DNA of 64,000 bases from Mesonia maritima (GCF_042433895.1 NZ_JBHLUA010000008.1:1-64000), one strand, 5' to 3'; positions 47,972-58,264 are shown, counted from the first letter of the stretch. Numbers and translations are program-made. Notes: a model not told the origin generated them from the letters alone.

Positions 47972-49489
47972 ATGAAGATTTTCGATAAAGATCATATTTA
48001 TAAAGCAGATGAAACCACTATAAAAAATCAAGAAATAACTAGCGACCAATTAATGGAACGTGCCGCAGAACAGCTCTTTAATTGGTTAAATAGAAATTTG
48101 AAAAATAAAAAAGCTAAACTTCATATTTTCTGCGGAATTGGAAATAATGGTGGCGATGGACTTGCATTAGCACGAAAGCTTCATGAAACTGATTATAATG
48201 TTGCTGCTTATATAGTAGATTTTAGCAAAAACAGATCGAAAGATTTTTTAACCAATCTCGACCGGCTTAAGCAACAGAAACTTTGGCCAAATGTTATTGA
48301 TGAAGATGATTCATTTCCAGAAATAAGTCCAGACGATGTAATTATAGATGCTATTTTTGGTATTGGTTTAAATCGTCCTGCAGAAGGCTGGTTACGCGAT
48401 TTAATTATTCATTTAAATAAATCGAATGCTTTTATTTTATCGGTAGATGTACCTTCTGGATTGTATTTAGATGATATTCCTGAAGATAAGGAAGCTATTA
48501 TAAAAGCCAATTATACCTTAACTTTTCAAGTTCATAAACTCGTATTTTTCTTACCTGAAACCGCAGAATTTGTAGGCAAATTTGAGGTGCTCGATATTGG
48601 TTTAGATAAAGATTTTATCGCGAAAGCAAAAACCAATATGTTTTTAATAAGTAGGGAAGAAGCCAAAACACTTTATAAAACAAGATCAAAATTTTCGCAT
48701 AAAGGAACTTACGGTCATTCGTTAGTAATTGGTGGTAGTTACGGAAAAATGGGAAGTATCGTTTTAGCCGGAAAAGCCGCTTTAAAAATCGGTGCAGGAA
48801 AAGTTACCGGAATTATCCCAAAATGTGGGTATTCTATTTTTCAAACTGCAATTCCCGAAGCGATGGCAATTACCGATGAAAATGAAAAACACTTGGAAAA
48901 TGCCGAACTTTTAATTCCTGCGGAAACAATTTGTATTGGTCCAGGTTTAGGAACCGAAGAAAAAACGGTCAACTTTTTAAAAGAAGTTTTAAGTTCTCAG
49001 AAAAAACCACTTTTAATCGATGCCGACGGGCTAAATATTCTTTCAGAAAATAAAGAATTACTGAAAAATATTCCGCAGAAAAGTGTGTTAACTCCACATC
49101 CTAAAGAATTAGAACGCTTAATTGGCAAATGGAAAAACGATTTCGATAAATTAAAGAAAGCGAAAGAATTTTCAAAAAAGCGCAAAATAGTTTTAGTAAT
49201 AAAAGGCGCTTACACGATAACAATTGCTGAAGAAACCTTATATGTAAATACTACCGGAAATGCAGGAATGGCAACCGCGGGAAGCGGCGATGTTTTATCG
49301 GGAATTATTAGCGGTTTGCTCGCGCAAAATTACGATTCTGCGATTGCAGCTGTTTTAGGAGTTTATCTTCACGGTAAAGCCGGAGATTTAGCATTAACAG
49401 ATGAAAGTGAAGAATCGTTAATAGCCGGAGAAATAATAACGCACCTAGGGAAAGCATTTAAACACTTGTTAAAATTAAAACGAAACTAA
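47972..49489 (+). CDS. nnr: Bifunctional NAD(P)HX epimerase/dehydratase
   Basis: A 505-residue fusion that repairs hydrated NADH and NADPH. The N-terminal YjeF_N epimerase (about residues 1-215) has FCGIGNNGGDGLALARKL and VDVPSGLYLDD. The C-terminal ADP-dependent dehydratase, of ribokinase-like fold (about 225-500), has FSHKGTYGHSLVIGGSYGKMGS, CIGPGLGTEE, LTPHPKELERLIG and GNAGMATAGSGDVLSGIISGLLAQ. The frame opens at a TTG at 47930, but the ATG at 47972 directly precedes the conserved IFDKDHIYKADE. An imperfect -7 box (TATCTTTA, 47950-47957) agrees with it. It is divergent from gcvT. Confidence 0.94.
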   Translation: MKIFDKDHIYKADETTIKNQEITSDQLMERAAEQLFNWLNRNLKNKKAKLHIFCGIGNNGGDGLALARKLHETDYNVAAYIVDFSKNRSKDFLTNLDRLKQQKLWPNVIDEDDSFPEISPDDVIIDAIFGIGLNRPAEGWLRDLIIHLNKSNAFILSVDVPSGLYLDDIPEDKEAIIKANYTLTFQVHKLVFFLPETAEFVGKFEVLDIGLDKDFIAKAKTNMFLISREEAKTLYKTRSKFSHKGTYGHSLVIGGSYGKMGSIVLAGKAALKIGAGKVTGIIPKCGYSIFQTAIPEAMAITDENEKHLENAELLIPAETICIGPGLGTEEKTVNFLKEVLSSQKKPLLIDADGLNILSENKELLKNIPQKSVLTPHPKELERLIGKWKNDFDKLKKAKEFSKKRKIVLVIKGAYTITIAEETLYVNTTGNAGMATAGSGDVLSGIISGLLAQNYDSAIAAVLGVYLHGKAGDLALTDESEESLIAGEIITHLGKAFKHLLKLKRN

Positions 49490-49557
49490 CGCACAATTCA
49501 TTTGGAAAATAGGTAGGTAATTTCCACTTTTGAAGCCGCAAAAAACAACCCAAAATT

Positions 49558-51072
49558 ATGCAAGAATTCCATTATATAAGTCGTGAAATTTTAGACATAG
49601 CAAGCATTCAAGAAATTTTAGAAACCAATAAAAAATTAGCCTTAAGCGATGAAGCAAAGGTAAATATCGAAAAAGCCAGGAATTATCTCGACAAAAAAAT
49701 GGAATCTTCAGAAGAACCTTTTTACGGAATTAACACCGGATTTGGTTCATTATGTAATGTGAAAATTTCAAAAGAAAATTTAGTTCAGCTTCAAGAAAAC
49801 CTAGTGATTTCTCACGCTTGTGGAACTGGAGATAAAGTAGATAAAACCATTATTCGCTTAATGTTATTGTTGAAAATACAGTCGTTAAGTTACGGACATT
49901 CAGGTATTACGCAAGAAGTGGTTTTGCGATTAATCGATTTTTATAATGAAGGAATTTTACCAGTAATTTACGAACAAGGTTCCTTGGGCGCATCGGGCGA
50001 TTTAGCTCCGTTGGCACATCTTTCATTGCCGCTTTTAGGTAGAGGAGAAGTTTATTATAAAGATGAAATTGTTAGCGGAAAAGAAATTCTTGAAAAGTTT
50101 AATTGGAAACCGTTAAAATTACATTCAAAAGAAGGATTAGCTTTATTAAACGGAACGCAATTTATGAGCGCTCACGCGGTTTATTCATTAATTGAAGCTT
50201 ATAAATTATCATACCTCGCTGATGCCATTAGTTGTGTTTCTATTGAAGGATTCGATTGCAATCTTTCTCCATTTGATCCGTTAATTCATGAAATTAGACC
50301 ACATCGCGGACAAATTAAAACCGCACAACGAATTTTAGATTTATTAGACGGAAGCGAAATTGCTTCGAAAGAAAAAGAAAGTGTTCAAGATCCTTACTCA
50401 TTCAGATGTATTCCGCAGGTTCACGGCGCGAGCAAAGACACCTTGCGTTTTGTGCATCAAACGGTAAAAACTGAAATTAATAGTGTAACCGATAACCCAA
50501 ATATTTTTGCTGAAGAAGATAAAATAATTTCCGGTGGAAACTTTCATGGTCAACCTTTAGCTTTAGCGATGGATTATTTGGCGATGGCGCTAGCGGAATT
50601 AGCCAACATTTCTGAACGTCGCGTTTATCAATTGGTTTCTGGATTACGCGATTTACCAATGTTTTTAGTAGACGATCCGGGATTAAATAACGGATTTATG
50701 ATTCCGCAATATACCGCGGCGAGTATTGTAAGTCAGAATAAGCAATTATGTACTCCAGCGAGTATCGATTCTATTGTTTCTTCAAACGGGCAAGAAGATC
50801 ACGTAAGTATGGGCGCAAATTCAGCTACAAAATTGGTTAAAGTGGTAAAAAATTTAAAAACTGTTTTAGCAATTGAATTATTTAACGCTTCACAAGCCTT
50901 ATATTATCGTGAACCTTTACAGTCTTCTCCATTTATAATGCAATTAGTTTCTAGTTTTAGAACGGAAGTTCCGTTGGTAAAACAAGATAAAGTTATGGCT
51001 GAAGAAATGGAAAAAGCGGTTTTATTTTTAGATCAATTTTCTGTAGATAAAGAGTTGGTTTTTTGTTCTTAA
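49558..51072 (+). CDS. hutH: Histidine ammonia-lyase
   Basis: A 504-residue lyase that removes ammonia from histidine to form urocanate. The self-made MIO cofactor comes from Ala145-Ser146-Gly147 in GSLGASGDLAPLAHL. FYGINTGFGSL (Tyr near residue 56) and the C-terminal SSNGQEDHVSMGANSATK support histidine over phenylalanine/tyrosine. No hutU, hutI or hutG is nearby, so the other steps of histidine degradation are elsewhere. It has a 68-base leader with a one-mismatch -7 box (CACTTTTG). The protein is slightly divergent from enterobacterial HutH, and tyrosine/phenylalanine lyase activity remains the alternative. Confidence 0.9.
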   Translation: MQEFHYISREILDIASIQEILETNKKLALSDEAKVNIEKARNYLDKKMESSEEPFYGINTGFGSLCNVKISKENLVQLQENLVISHACGTGDKVDKTIIRLMLLLKIQSLSYGHSGITQEVVLRLIDFYNEGILPVIYEQGSLGASGDLAPLAHLSLPLLGRGEVYYKDEIVSGKEILEKFNWKPLKLHSKEGLALLNGTQFMSAHAVYSLIEAYKLSYLADAISCVSIEGFDCNLSPFDPLIHEIRPHRGQIKTAQRILDLLDGSEIASKEKESVQDPYSFRCIPQVHGASKDTLRFVHQTVKTEINSVTDNPNIFAEEDKIISGGNFHGQPLALAMDYLAMALAELANISERRVYQLVSGLRDLPMFLVDDPGLNNGFMIPQYTAASIVSQNKQLCTPASIDSIVSSNGQEDHVSMGANSATKLVKVVKNLKTVLAIELFNASQALYYREPLQSSPFIMQLVSSFRTEVPLVKQDKVMAEEMEKAVLFLDQFSVDKELVFCS

Positions 51073-51163
51073 GAATTCAGCTTCTCTAAAATATTTTTTT
51101 CATTAAAAAGATTTGTGATAACTTGGGCGTGTAATAACAACTAACTTTTAAAGCAAATCTTTT

Positions 51164-51592
51164 ATGAAGAAAATTACGTTGAAAATGATTTTCACGCTCA
51201 TTGTATTGTTCAGTCTTACAGATGTAAACGCTCAACTTAGCGCTTCTTTTTATGGAAATGATGCAGACTCTAAAATTGGAATTGGGTATGATTTCAATGA
51301 AAAATTATGGGGTGAAATTCGTGTCTATTCCGGGCCCTCTATCACCAATACCACTGCTGAAGCGGTTTTAAATTATAATTTTATTAGAAAAGAGAAATAC
51401 CAAACTTATGTTGGAATTGGTGCAATTGCCAATAATTTAAATGGAATAATAGCGCCAATCGGTTTACGATTTTCTCCCATTGAAAGTTTAAGCAATTTTT
51501 TAATTCATATTGAATTACAACCTGCTTATATTTTTGACTACGATGATGCTTTTTTAACTGGTTTTTTTGGAATTCGGTATAAGTTCGACTAA
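51164..51592 (+). CDS. Small outer-membrane beta-barrel protein
   Basis: A 142-residue exported protein. MKKITLKMIFTLIVLFSLTDVNAQ is a signal peptide. The mature chain has about eight short alternating strands, such as DSKIGIGYDFNEKLWGEIRVYSG, KYQTYVGIGAIANNL and IGLRFSPI, and ends in the barrel-like sequence GFFGIRYKFD with an aromatic C-terminus. That fits an eight-strand OmpW/OmpA-size barrel. No named family comes to mind. It is between hutH and clpC and shares a terminator with the latter. Confidence 0.75.
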   Translation: MKKITLKMIFTLIVLFSLTDVNAQLSASFYGNDADSKIGIGYDFNEKLWGEIRVYSGPSITNTTAEAVLNYNFIRKEKYQTYVGIGAIANNLNGIIAPIGLRFSPIESLSNFLIHIELQPAYIFDYDDAFLTGFFGIRYKFD

Positions 51593-51593
51593 A

Positions 51594-51622
51594 AAAAAGC
51601 CGCTAAATTTTAGCGGCTTTTT
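51594..51622. terminator. Bidirectional rho-independent terminator
   Basis: AAAAAGCCGCTA pairs perfectly with TAGCGGCTTTTT through a five-base loop, between the small barrel gene and the opposed clpC. Confidence 0.92.
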
Positions 51623-51641
51623 ATTTTTTAAACTTTTGAAA

Positions 51642-54206
51642 TTATTCAGATTCGGTTTCTTTGGGTTCTTGTTTTTGAATTTCAATTTTTAATTCATTCT
51701 TATCTTTATCAAGATCCATCAAAACTTTATCACCTTCATTTAATTTTGCCGTGATGATTTTTTCAGCAAGCATATCTTCAATATATTTTTGAATGGCTCT
51801 TTTTAAAGGCCGCGCACCATATTGTTGATCGAATCCTTTATCTGAAATAAAATCTTTAGCTTCATCGGTTAATTCTAATTTATATCCTAAATCTTCAATA
51901 CGAACGAATAGTTTTGCTAATTCAATATCAATAATTTTGTGGATATCTTTTCTTTCTAATTTATTGAAAATTACAACATCATCGATTCTATTTAAAAATT
52001 CAGGCGCAAAAGTTTTCTTTAAAGCATTTTCAATTACGCCTTTGTTGTGCGCATCGAGTTGTTCTTCTCGCGCTTTGGTACCAAAACCAACTCCTTGACC
52101 AAAATCTTTTAATTTACGAGCTCCAATATTAGAAGTCATAATAATTATGGTGTTTCTAAAATCGATCTTTCTACCTAAACTATCGGTTAAATAACCGTCA
52201 TCTAATACTTGAAGTAACATATTAAAAACGTCTGGATGCGCTTTTTCAACTTCATCAAGTAAAATTACCGCGTAAGGTTTGCGTCTCACTTTTTCGGTTA
52301 ATTGTCCGCCTTCTTCATAACCAACATAACCCGGAGGCGCTCCAATTAACCGAGAAACCGCAAATTTCTCCATATACTCACTCATATCGATTCTTATGAG
52401 TGTATCTTCATTATCAAACATTTCTTTCGCTAAAATTTTAGCAAGTTGTGTTTTTCCAACACCAGTTTGACCTAAAAATATAAATGAGCCGATTGGTTTA
52501 TCGGGATCTTTTAATCCTGCACGGTTACGCTGAATAGCTTTTACAACTTTATTTACCGCATCATCTTGCCCAATGACTTTACCTTTAATTTTCTGCGGTA
52601 ATTCTGAGAGTTTATTGCTTTCAGTTTGCGCAATTCTATTTACAGGAATTCCCGTCATCATTGAAACAACATCGGCAACGCTGTCTTCATCTACAGTTTC
52701 TTTATGTTGTTTTGAATCTTCTTCCCATTTTTCCTGAGCAATTTCTAATTCTTTTTCAAGATTTTTTTCATCATCACGAAGTTTCGCCGCTTCCTCGTAT
52801 TTCTGCTTTTTAACTACAGAATTTTTGGTTTCACGAACTTCTTCCAACTTTCGTTCTAAATCAATTATTTTCTTTGGAACTTCAATATTCGTAATATGAA
52901 CTCGAGAACCCGCTTCATCTAAAGCATCAATCGCTTTATCGGGTAAAAAACGCTCGGTCATATAACGGTTGGTCAATTTTACACAAGCTTTAATCGCTTC
53001 AGGCGTGTAAATTACGTTATGATGATTTTCATATTTACCCTTAATATTATTTAAAATTTCAATAGTTTCATCTACCGAAGTCGGTTCAATGATAACTTTT
53101 TGAAATCTTCTTTCTAACGCACCGTCTTTTTCGATATGTTGTCTGTATTCATCTAAGGTTGTGGCTCCAATACATTGCAGTTCACCTCTTGCTAAAGCAG
53201 GTTTAAACATATTACTGGCATCTAAACTTCCTGTTGCACCGCCAGCGCCAACAATAGTGTGAATTTCGTCTATAAAGAGGATAATGTTGTCATTCTTTTC
53301 TAATTCATTCATCACCGCTTTCATACGCTCTTCAAACTGCCCGCGGTATTTTGTTCCGGCAACTAGACTTGCAAGATCTAAAGTTACCACGCGTTTATCA
53401 AAAAGAATCCGAGAGACTTTACGTTGTACAATTCTTAAGGCTAAACCTTCAGCAATAGCACTTTTACCTACACCAGGTTCTCCAATTAAAAGTGGATTAT
53501 TTTTCTTTCTTCTACTTAAAATTTGTGAAACACGTTCAATTTCTTTTTCTCGGCCTACAACAGGATCTAATTTCCCTTCATCTGCTAGCGCGGTTAAATC
53601 TCTACCGAAATTATCTAAAACCGGAGTTTTAGATTTTTTGCTGCTTTTTCCAGCGCTACTTCCGCTTCCACCAAATGGATTATTTTTAGTAGCATCACCA
53701 GAAGTTGTATCGTCATCAGAAAAAGATTCTGACGTTGGAGTATTTAAGTAATCGTTATCTTGGGTTATCATCGATTTAAATTCATCTTTTACGTTATCGT
53801 AATCTACCTTTAATTTGTTTAATAATTTTGTAGTAGGATCATTTTCATTTCGGAGGATACATAACAACAAATGCGCTGTATTAATATGCGAACTCTGAAA
53901 TAATTTAGCTTCTAAAAAGGTAGTTTTTAGAGCTCTTTCTGCTTGGCGGGTTAAGTGTAAATTTTTCTTTTCGTTTGAAAGAGAACTCGGATTAGGATTC
54001 GCCGGACTCAATATTTCAACCTTTCTTCTTAAATGATCAAGGTCTATATTTAATGTATCTAAAATATCGATTGCTTTTCCGTTTCCATCACGAATAAGTC
54101 CTAAAATTAAATGTTCAGTCCCAATAAAATCGTGACCTAAACGTAATGCTTCTTCTTTACTATATGTAATTACATCTTTAACTCTTGGTGAAAAATTATC
54201 GTCCAT
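51642..54206 (-). CDS. clpC: ATP-dependent Clp protease ATP-binding subunit ClpC
   Basis: An 854-residue Hsp100 unfoldase. Two Clp_N repeats cover about residues 1-145 (FSPRVKDVITYSKEEALRLGHDFIGTEHLILGL). A Ser/Gly linker follows near 160-190. AAA+ domain 1 has Walker A GEPGVGKSAIAEG and Walker B LFIDEIHTIVG. A UVR-like middle region (about 445-500, KYEEAAKLRDDEKNLEKEL) marks ClpC/ClpA over ClpB. AAA+ domain 2 has GQTGVGKTQLAK and LLDEVEKAHPDVFN. It feeds proteins to ClpP. The expected ClpP-binding IGF/LGF-type loop is probably in VGFGTKAREE. A minus-strand -7 box is at 54285-54292. Confidence 0.94.
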   Translation of the reverse strand: MDDNFSPRVKDVITYSKEEALRLGHDFIGTEHLILGLIRDGNGKAIDILDTLNIDLDHLRRKVEILSPANPNPSSLSNEKKNLHLTRQAERALKTTFLEAKLFQSSHINTAHLLLCILRNENDPTTKLLNKLKVDYDNVKDEFKSMITQDNDYLNTPTSESFSDDDTTSGDATKNNPFGGSGSSAGKSSKKSKTPVLDNFGRDLTALADEGKLDPVVGREKEIERVSQILSRRKKNNPLLIGEPGVGKSAIAEGLALRIVQRKVSRILFDKRVVTLDLASLVAGTKYRGQFEERMKAVMNELEKNDNIILFIDEIHTIVGAGGATGSLDASNMFKPALARGELQCIGATTLDEYRQHIEKDGALERRFQKVIIEPTSVDETIEILNNIKGKYENHHNVIYTPEAIKACVKLTNRYMTERFLPDKAIDALDEAGSRVHITNIEVPKKIIDLERKLEEVRETKNSVVKKQKYEEAAKLRDDEKNLEKELEIAQEKWEEDSKQHKETVDEDSVADVVSMMTGIPVNRIAQTESNKLSELPQKIKGKVIGQDDAVNKVVKAIQRNRAGLKDPDKPIGSFIFLGQTGVGKTQLAKILAKEMFDNEDTLIRIDMSEYMEKFAVSRLIGAPPGYVGYEEGGQLTEKVRRKPYAVILLDEVEKAHPDVFNMLLQVLDDGYLTDSLGRKIDFRNTIIIMTSNIGARKLKDFGQGVGFGTKAREEQLDAHNKGVIENALKKTFAPEFLNRIDDVVIFNKLERKDIHKIIDIELAKLFVRIEDLGYKLELTDEAKDFISDKGFDQQYGARPLKRAIQKYIEDMLAEKIITAKLNEGDKVLMDLDKDKNELKIEIQKQEPKETESE

Positions 54207-54284
54207 CTTTATCTCCTCAATTTATTAAATTCATAAAGATAAGTTTCAAAAACTGTACCTTTAATACTATACCTAGCTAATTGA

Positions 54285-54292
54285 CAAAAATA
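54285..54292 (-). promoter_or_regulatory. clpC -7 box (TATTTTTG on the minus strand)
   Basis: The minus strand reads TATTTTTG followed by T, a TAnnTTTG match 78 bases before the clpC ATG at 54206. No -33 TTG lies at 19-22 bases. The region between it and gyrA (start 54451) is AT-rich. Confidence 0.4.
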
Positions 54293-54450
54293 TTAGCGAA
54301 ATTCAAAATAGAAAGCTACGAACTTATCAACGAATCAATAATAAAAATTTGTTAATAAAATATAAGCAAATCTCTATTAACGGCTTATGAATAAAGAAGA
54401 AAATCCGTAAATTGCCACGTTAGAAAATTAAATTAACTAAATCAAGTTTT

Positions 54451-56997
54451 ATGTCGGAAGGAGAAAAGTTAATTCCCATAAATATAGAAGACGAAATGAA
54501 ATCGGCTTACATCGATTATTCGATGTCAGTCATTGTGTCACGTGCTCTGCCAGATGTGCGTGATGGTTTAAAACCTGTTCACCGTAGAGTATTATTCGGA
54601 ATGTACGAATTAGGCGTACTTTCTAATCGTGCTTATAAAAAATCCGCCAGAATTGTAGGGGAAGTTTTAGGTAAATATCACCCTCACGGAGATACTTCTG
54701 TTTATGATACTATGGTACGAATGGCTCAAGAATGGAGTTTACGCTATATGTTGGTAGATGGGCAAGGAAACTTTGGTTCTGTAGATGGTGATAGTCCTGC
54801 TGCGATGCGTTATACCGAAGCAAGAATGCGGAAGATTAGTGAAGATATGCTTGCTGATATCGATAAAGACACCGTAGATCATTCCTTAAATTTTGACGAT
54901 ACTTTAAAAGAGCCTACCGTTTTACCAACCCGAGTTCCAAATTTATTGGTAAATGGCGCAAGTGGAATTGCGGTAGGAATGGCAACCAATATGCCTCCAC
55001 ACAATTTATCTGAAGTGGTTGATGGTACGGTAGCTTATATTGATAATCATGATATAGAAATTGATGAATTAATTGAGCACGTAAAAGCTCCCGATTTCCC
55101 TACTGGAGGAATTATTTATGGTTACGATGGCGTACGTGAAGCTTTTAAAACTGGTCGAGGTCGAGTAGTAATGCGAGCTAAAGCTTCAGTTGAAGAAGTA
55201 AAAGGAAAAGAATGTATTGTAGTTACTGAAATTCCTTATCAAGTGAATAAGGCAGATATGATTAAAAAAACTGCCGATTTAATAAATGATAAGAAAATTG
55301 AAGGAATTTCTAACATTCGTGATGAATCCGACAGAAACGGAATGCGAATCGTTTATATTTTAAAAAGAGACGCAATACCAAATATTGTTCTTAATACACT
55401 TTATAAACATACCGCACTTCAATCTTCTTTCAGCGTAAATAATATTGCTTTAGTAAAAGGACGACCAGAAATGTTGAATCTGAAAGATATGATTCAATAT
55501 TTTGTAGAACACCGTCACGAAGTTGTTGTTCGTAGAACAGAATTCGAATTAAAAAAGGCGCAAGATCGCGCTCATATTTTAGAAGGTTTAATTATTGCTT
55601 CAGACAATATAGATGAAGTTATTGCTTTAATTAGAGCATCTAGTAATGCAGATGAAGCACGCCAAAAATTAATTGATAGGTTTGAATTAACCGAAATTCA
55701 AGCAAAAGCCATTGTTGAAATGCGCTTACGTCAATTAACCGGTTTAGAGCAAGATAAGTTACGAGCAGAATATGAAGATTTAATGAAAACCATTGAAGAT
55801 TTAAAAGATATTCTTGCCAGTAAAGAAAGAAGAATGCAAATCATTAAAGATGAATTGCTCGAAATTAAAGAAAAGTATGGAGATGAACGAAGATCGACCA
55901 TTAATTTTGCAGGTGGCGATTTAAGTATCGAAGATATGATTCCAGATGAGCAAGTAGTTATTTCTATTTCTCACGCAGGTTATATTAAACGTACACCGCT
56001 TACTGAATATAAAAAGCAAAATAGAGGAGGCGTTGGTTCTAAAGCTTCAACTACAAGAAATGAAGACTTCTTAGAATATTTATTCGTAGGTACAAATCAC
56101 CAATATATGATTTTCTTCACACAAGACGGAAAATGTTTCTGGATGCGTGTTTATGAAATTCCAGAAGGAAGTAAATCGTCGAAAGGTCGAGCTATTCAAA
56201 ACCTTATAAATATCGACCCGAACGATAAAGTAAAAGCCTTTATTTGTACCGAAGATCTTAAAGATGAAGAATACATTAATAGCCATTATGTAATTATGGC
56301 TACTAAAAAAGGGCAAGTAAAGAAAACTTCCCTTGAACAATATTCTCGTCCACGTACAAATGGAATTAACGCGATAACCATTAAAGAAGGAGACGAATTA
56401 CTTTCGGCTAAATTAACTACGGGTGAAAGTCAAGTTATGTTAGCCTTAAAATCAGGTAAAGCTATTCGTTTTGAAGAAGCGAAAACTCGACCGATGGGAA
56501 GAAATGCTTCCGGTGTTAGAGGAATTAGACTTGCCCACGATAATGATGAAGTGGTTGGTATGATTGCTGTAGAAAATCCTGAAGAAGAAACCGTTTTAGT
56601 AGTTTCAGAAAATGGTTACGGTAAGCGAACCTTTATTAATGATCCTGAAAATGGAGAAGAAATTTACCGAATCACGAACCGAGGCGGAAAAGGAGTAAAA
56701 ACCATTTCTATTACTGAAAAAACAGGAGAATTAGTTACCATAAAAAGTGTAACCGATTCAGATGATTTAATGATTATCAATAAATCGGGAATTGCGATTA
56801 GAATTGCTGTAGAAGATTTACGGGTTATGGGTCGAGCTACACAAGGAGTTCGTCTTATTAACTTAAAAGGAAACGATTCTATTGCTGCGGTAGCTAAAAT
56901 TGCCAATGAAGGCGATGAAGATGAAACTTTGCTTGATGAAGAAACAACTGAAAATGGCACAACTATTGAACCAGAATCTACCAACGAAGAAGAATAG
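54451..56997 (+). CDS. gyrA: DNA gyrase subunit A
   Basis: An 848-residue GyrA, which introduces negative supercoils with GyrB. The catalytic tyrosine is Tyr121 in GDSPAAMRYTEARM. The quinolone pocket is HPHGDTSVYD, with Thr82 at the place of E. coli Ser83 and Asp86 at that of Asp87. The C-terminal wheel carries a GyrA-box-like NRGGKG near residue 740, needed for wrapping. The last 30 residues are acidic (GDEDETLLDEETTEN). This separates it from the ParC at 33674. It is followed 19 bases later by a TPR-protein gene in the same direction. Confidence 0.95.
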   Translation: MSEGEKLIPINIEDEMKSAYIDYSMSVIVSRALPDVRDGLKPVHRRVLFGMYELGVLSNRAYKKSARIVGEVLGKYHPHGDTSVYDTMVRMAQEWSLRYMLVDGQGNFGSVDGDSPAAMRYTEARMRKISEDMLADIDKDTVDHSLNFDDTLKEPTVLPTRVPNLLVNGASGIAVGMATNMPPHNLSEVVDGTVAYIDNHDIEIDELIEHVKAPDFPTGGIIYGYDGVREAFKTGRGRVVMRAKASVEEVKGKECIVVTEIPYQVNKADMIKKTADLINDKKIEGISNIRDESDRNGMRIVYILKRDAIPNIVLNTLYKHTALQSSFSVNNIALVKGRPEMLNLKDMIQYFVEHRHEVVVRRTEFELKKAQDRAHILEGLIIASDNIDEVIALIRASSNADEARQKLIDRFELTEIQAKAIVEMRLRQLTGLEQDKLRAEYEDLMKTIEDLKDILASKERRMQIIKDELLEIKEKYGDERRSTINFAGGDLSIEDMIPDEQVVISISHAGYIKRTPLTEYKKQNRGGVGSKASTTRNEDFLEYLFVGTNHQYMIFFTQDGKCFWMRVYEIPEGSKSSKGRAIQNLINIDPNDKVKAFICTEDLKDEEYINSHYVIMATKKGQVKKTSLEQYSRPRTNGINAITIKEGDELLSAKLTTGESQVMLALKSGKAIRFEEAKTRPMGRNASGVRGIRLAHDNDEVVGMIAVENPEEETVLVVSENGYGKRTFINDPENGEEIYRITNRGGKGVKTISITEKTGELVTIKSVTDSDDLMIINKSGIAIRIAVEDLRVMGRATQGVRLINLKGNDSIAAVAKIANEGDEDETLLDEETTENGTTIEPESTNEEE

Positions 56998-57016
56998 ACC
57001 TCAAAAACCAAACAAA

Positions 57017-58264
57017 ATGAAAAAGACAATTTTAGCCATTTCTTTATCTCTTGTAGGAGTGGTGGCTTTTGCACAAAAACGTGAAATTAGAGACGCAGAA
57101 GATGCGATGGAAGATGGAAACTATCAAGAAGCGAAAAAAATATTATCTTCAGTAGAAGGACAAGTAGCTTCAGAAAAAGATAGAATTAAAGCAGATTATT
57201 ATTTAGCTAAAGGGAAAGCTTATTTCGGACCTTTAAACGCTATTCCTACTGTCGAAAATTTAGAGCAAGCCGGAGAAGCTTATCGAAAAGCTATTGAATT
57301 TGGTGAAGAAGATGAAGGTAAAAAAGGATTAACAGAAGTTCGTAATAAACTTATCAATACAGCTATAAACGATCAAAAACAGTCTAAATTTGATGTAGCA
57401 GCAGATAAGTTGTATGCAGCCTATCAAATAAATACTCAAGATACGCTGTACCTTTTTTATGCAGCTTCAAGTGCGGTTAACGGTAAAAATTATCCAAAAG
57501 CTTTAAAACTTTATACTCAACTTGATGATTTAGGATACACCGGGCAAGGGTATAAATATACAGCTGTAAATAAAAGTACAGGTGAAGTAGAGAGATTTGA
57601 TAGCGAAAGTGAACGTGATTTATTCATTAAATCTGGAGATTACATAAAGCCTGATAAAGTAAAAACGGATTCTAAAAGAGCAGAAATAATTAAAAATATC
57701 GCTTTAATTCATTTACAAAATGACGAACCTGAAAAGGCGTTAGAAGCAATTAAGGAAGTTCGCCAAGAAAATCCGGAGGATGTTTCTCTTATGTTAGTTG
57801 AATCTGATGTTTACCTTAAAATGGGAGAAACTGAAGAATACAGTAAAGTAATAGAAAAGATAATCGAGAAAGATCCTACGAATCCGACTTTATTTTATAA
57901 TCTGGGAGTTACTTCAGCTCAAAGCGGAAAAAAGGATAAGGCGATTAAATACTATAAAAAAGCCATAGAATTAGATCCTAAAATGACTAATGCTTATATT
58001 AATTTATCAACTTTAATTTTAGAAGACGAGAGAAAGATTGTTGATGAAATGAATAGCTTAGGAATGTCTAAAGCAGATAATAAGCGTTATGATGAATTAG
58101 TTGAAGAAAAAAAGGAGCTTTACCGAGAAGCGGTTCCTTACCTTAAAAAAGGAATGGAAAACGACCCAAGCAATACAGAAACTATTCGTACTCTTATGAA
58201 TATTTATTCACAGTTAGGTGAAGAACAAAAAGCTAAAGAATTAAAACAAAAATTAGCGGAATAA
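57017..58264 (+). CDS. Exported tetratricopeptide-repeat protein
   Basis: A 415-residue protein from the ATG at 57017 (MKKTILAISLSLVGVVAFAQ, a signal peptide). The open frame extends to 56900 but overlaps gyrA and has no signal there. TPR-like units run through most of the mature chain, for example DAEDAMEDGNYQEAKKILSSVE, NDEPEKALEAIKEVRQENPE, PTNPTLFYNLGVTSAQSGKKDKAIKYYKKAIELDP and a degenerate C-terminal copy. It is probably periplasmic and serves as a protein scaffold. The proximity to gyrA (19 bases) implies a shared transcript. A shared terminator follows. Confidence 0.88.
   Translation: MKKTILAISLSLVGVVAFAQKREIRDAEDAMEDGNYQEAKKILSSVEGQVASEKDRIKADYYLAKGKAYFGPLNAIPTVENLEQAGEAYRKAIEFGEEDEGKKGLTEVRNKLINTAINDQKQSKFDVAADKLYAAYQINTQDTLYLFYAASSAVNGKNYPKALKLYTQLDDLGYTGQGYKYTAVNKSTGEVERFDSESERDLFIKSGDYIKPDKVKTDSKRAEIIKNIALIHLQNDEPEKALEAIKEVRQENPEDVSLMLVESDVYLKMGETEEYSKVIEKIIEKDPTNPTLFYNLGVTSAQSGKKDKAIKYYKKAIELDPKMTNAYINLSTLILEDERKIVDEMNSLGMSKADNKRYDELVEEKKELYREAVPYLKKGMENDPSNTETIRTLMNIYSQLGEEQKAKELKQKLAE

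Noticed and set aside
53284..53751. 155-codon open frame on the plus strand
   Set aside because: It lies wholly inside clpC on the other strand, its composition is Ser/Leu/Pro-rich as expected for an antisense shadow, and it has no promoter or motif.
56664..57074. 136-codon open frame on the minus strand
   Set aside because: Antisense to the gyrA 3' end and the TPR gene start. Val/Ser-rich low complexity typical of shadows.
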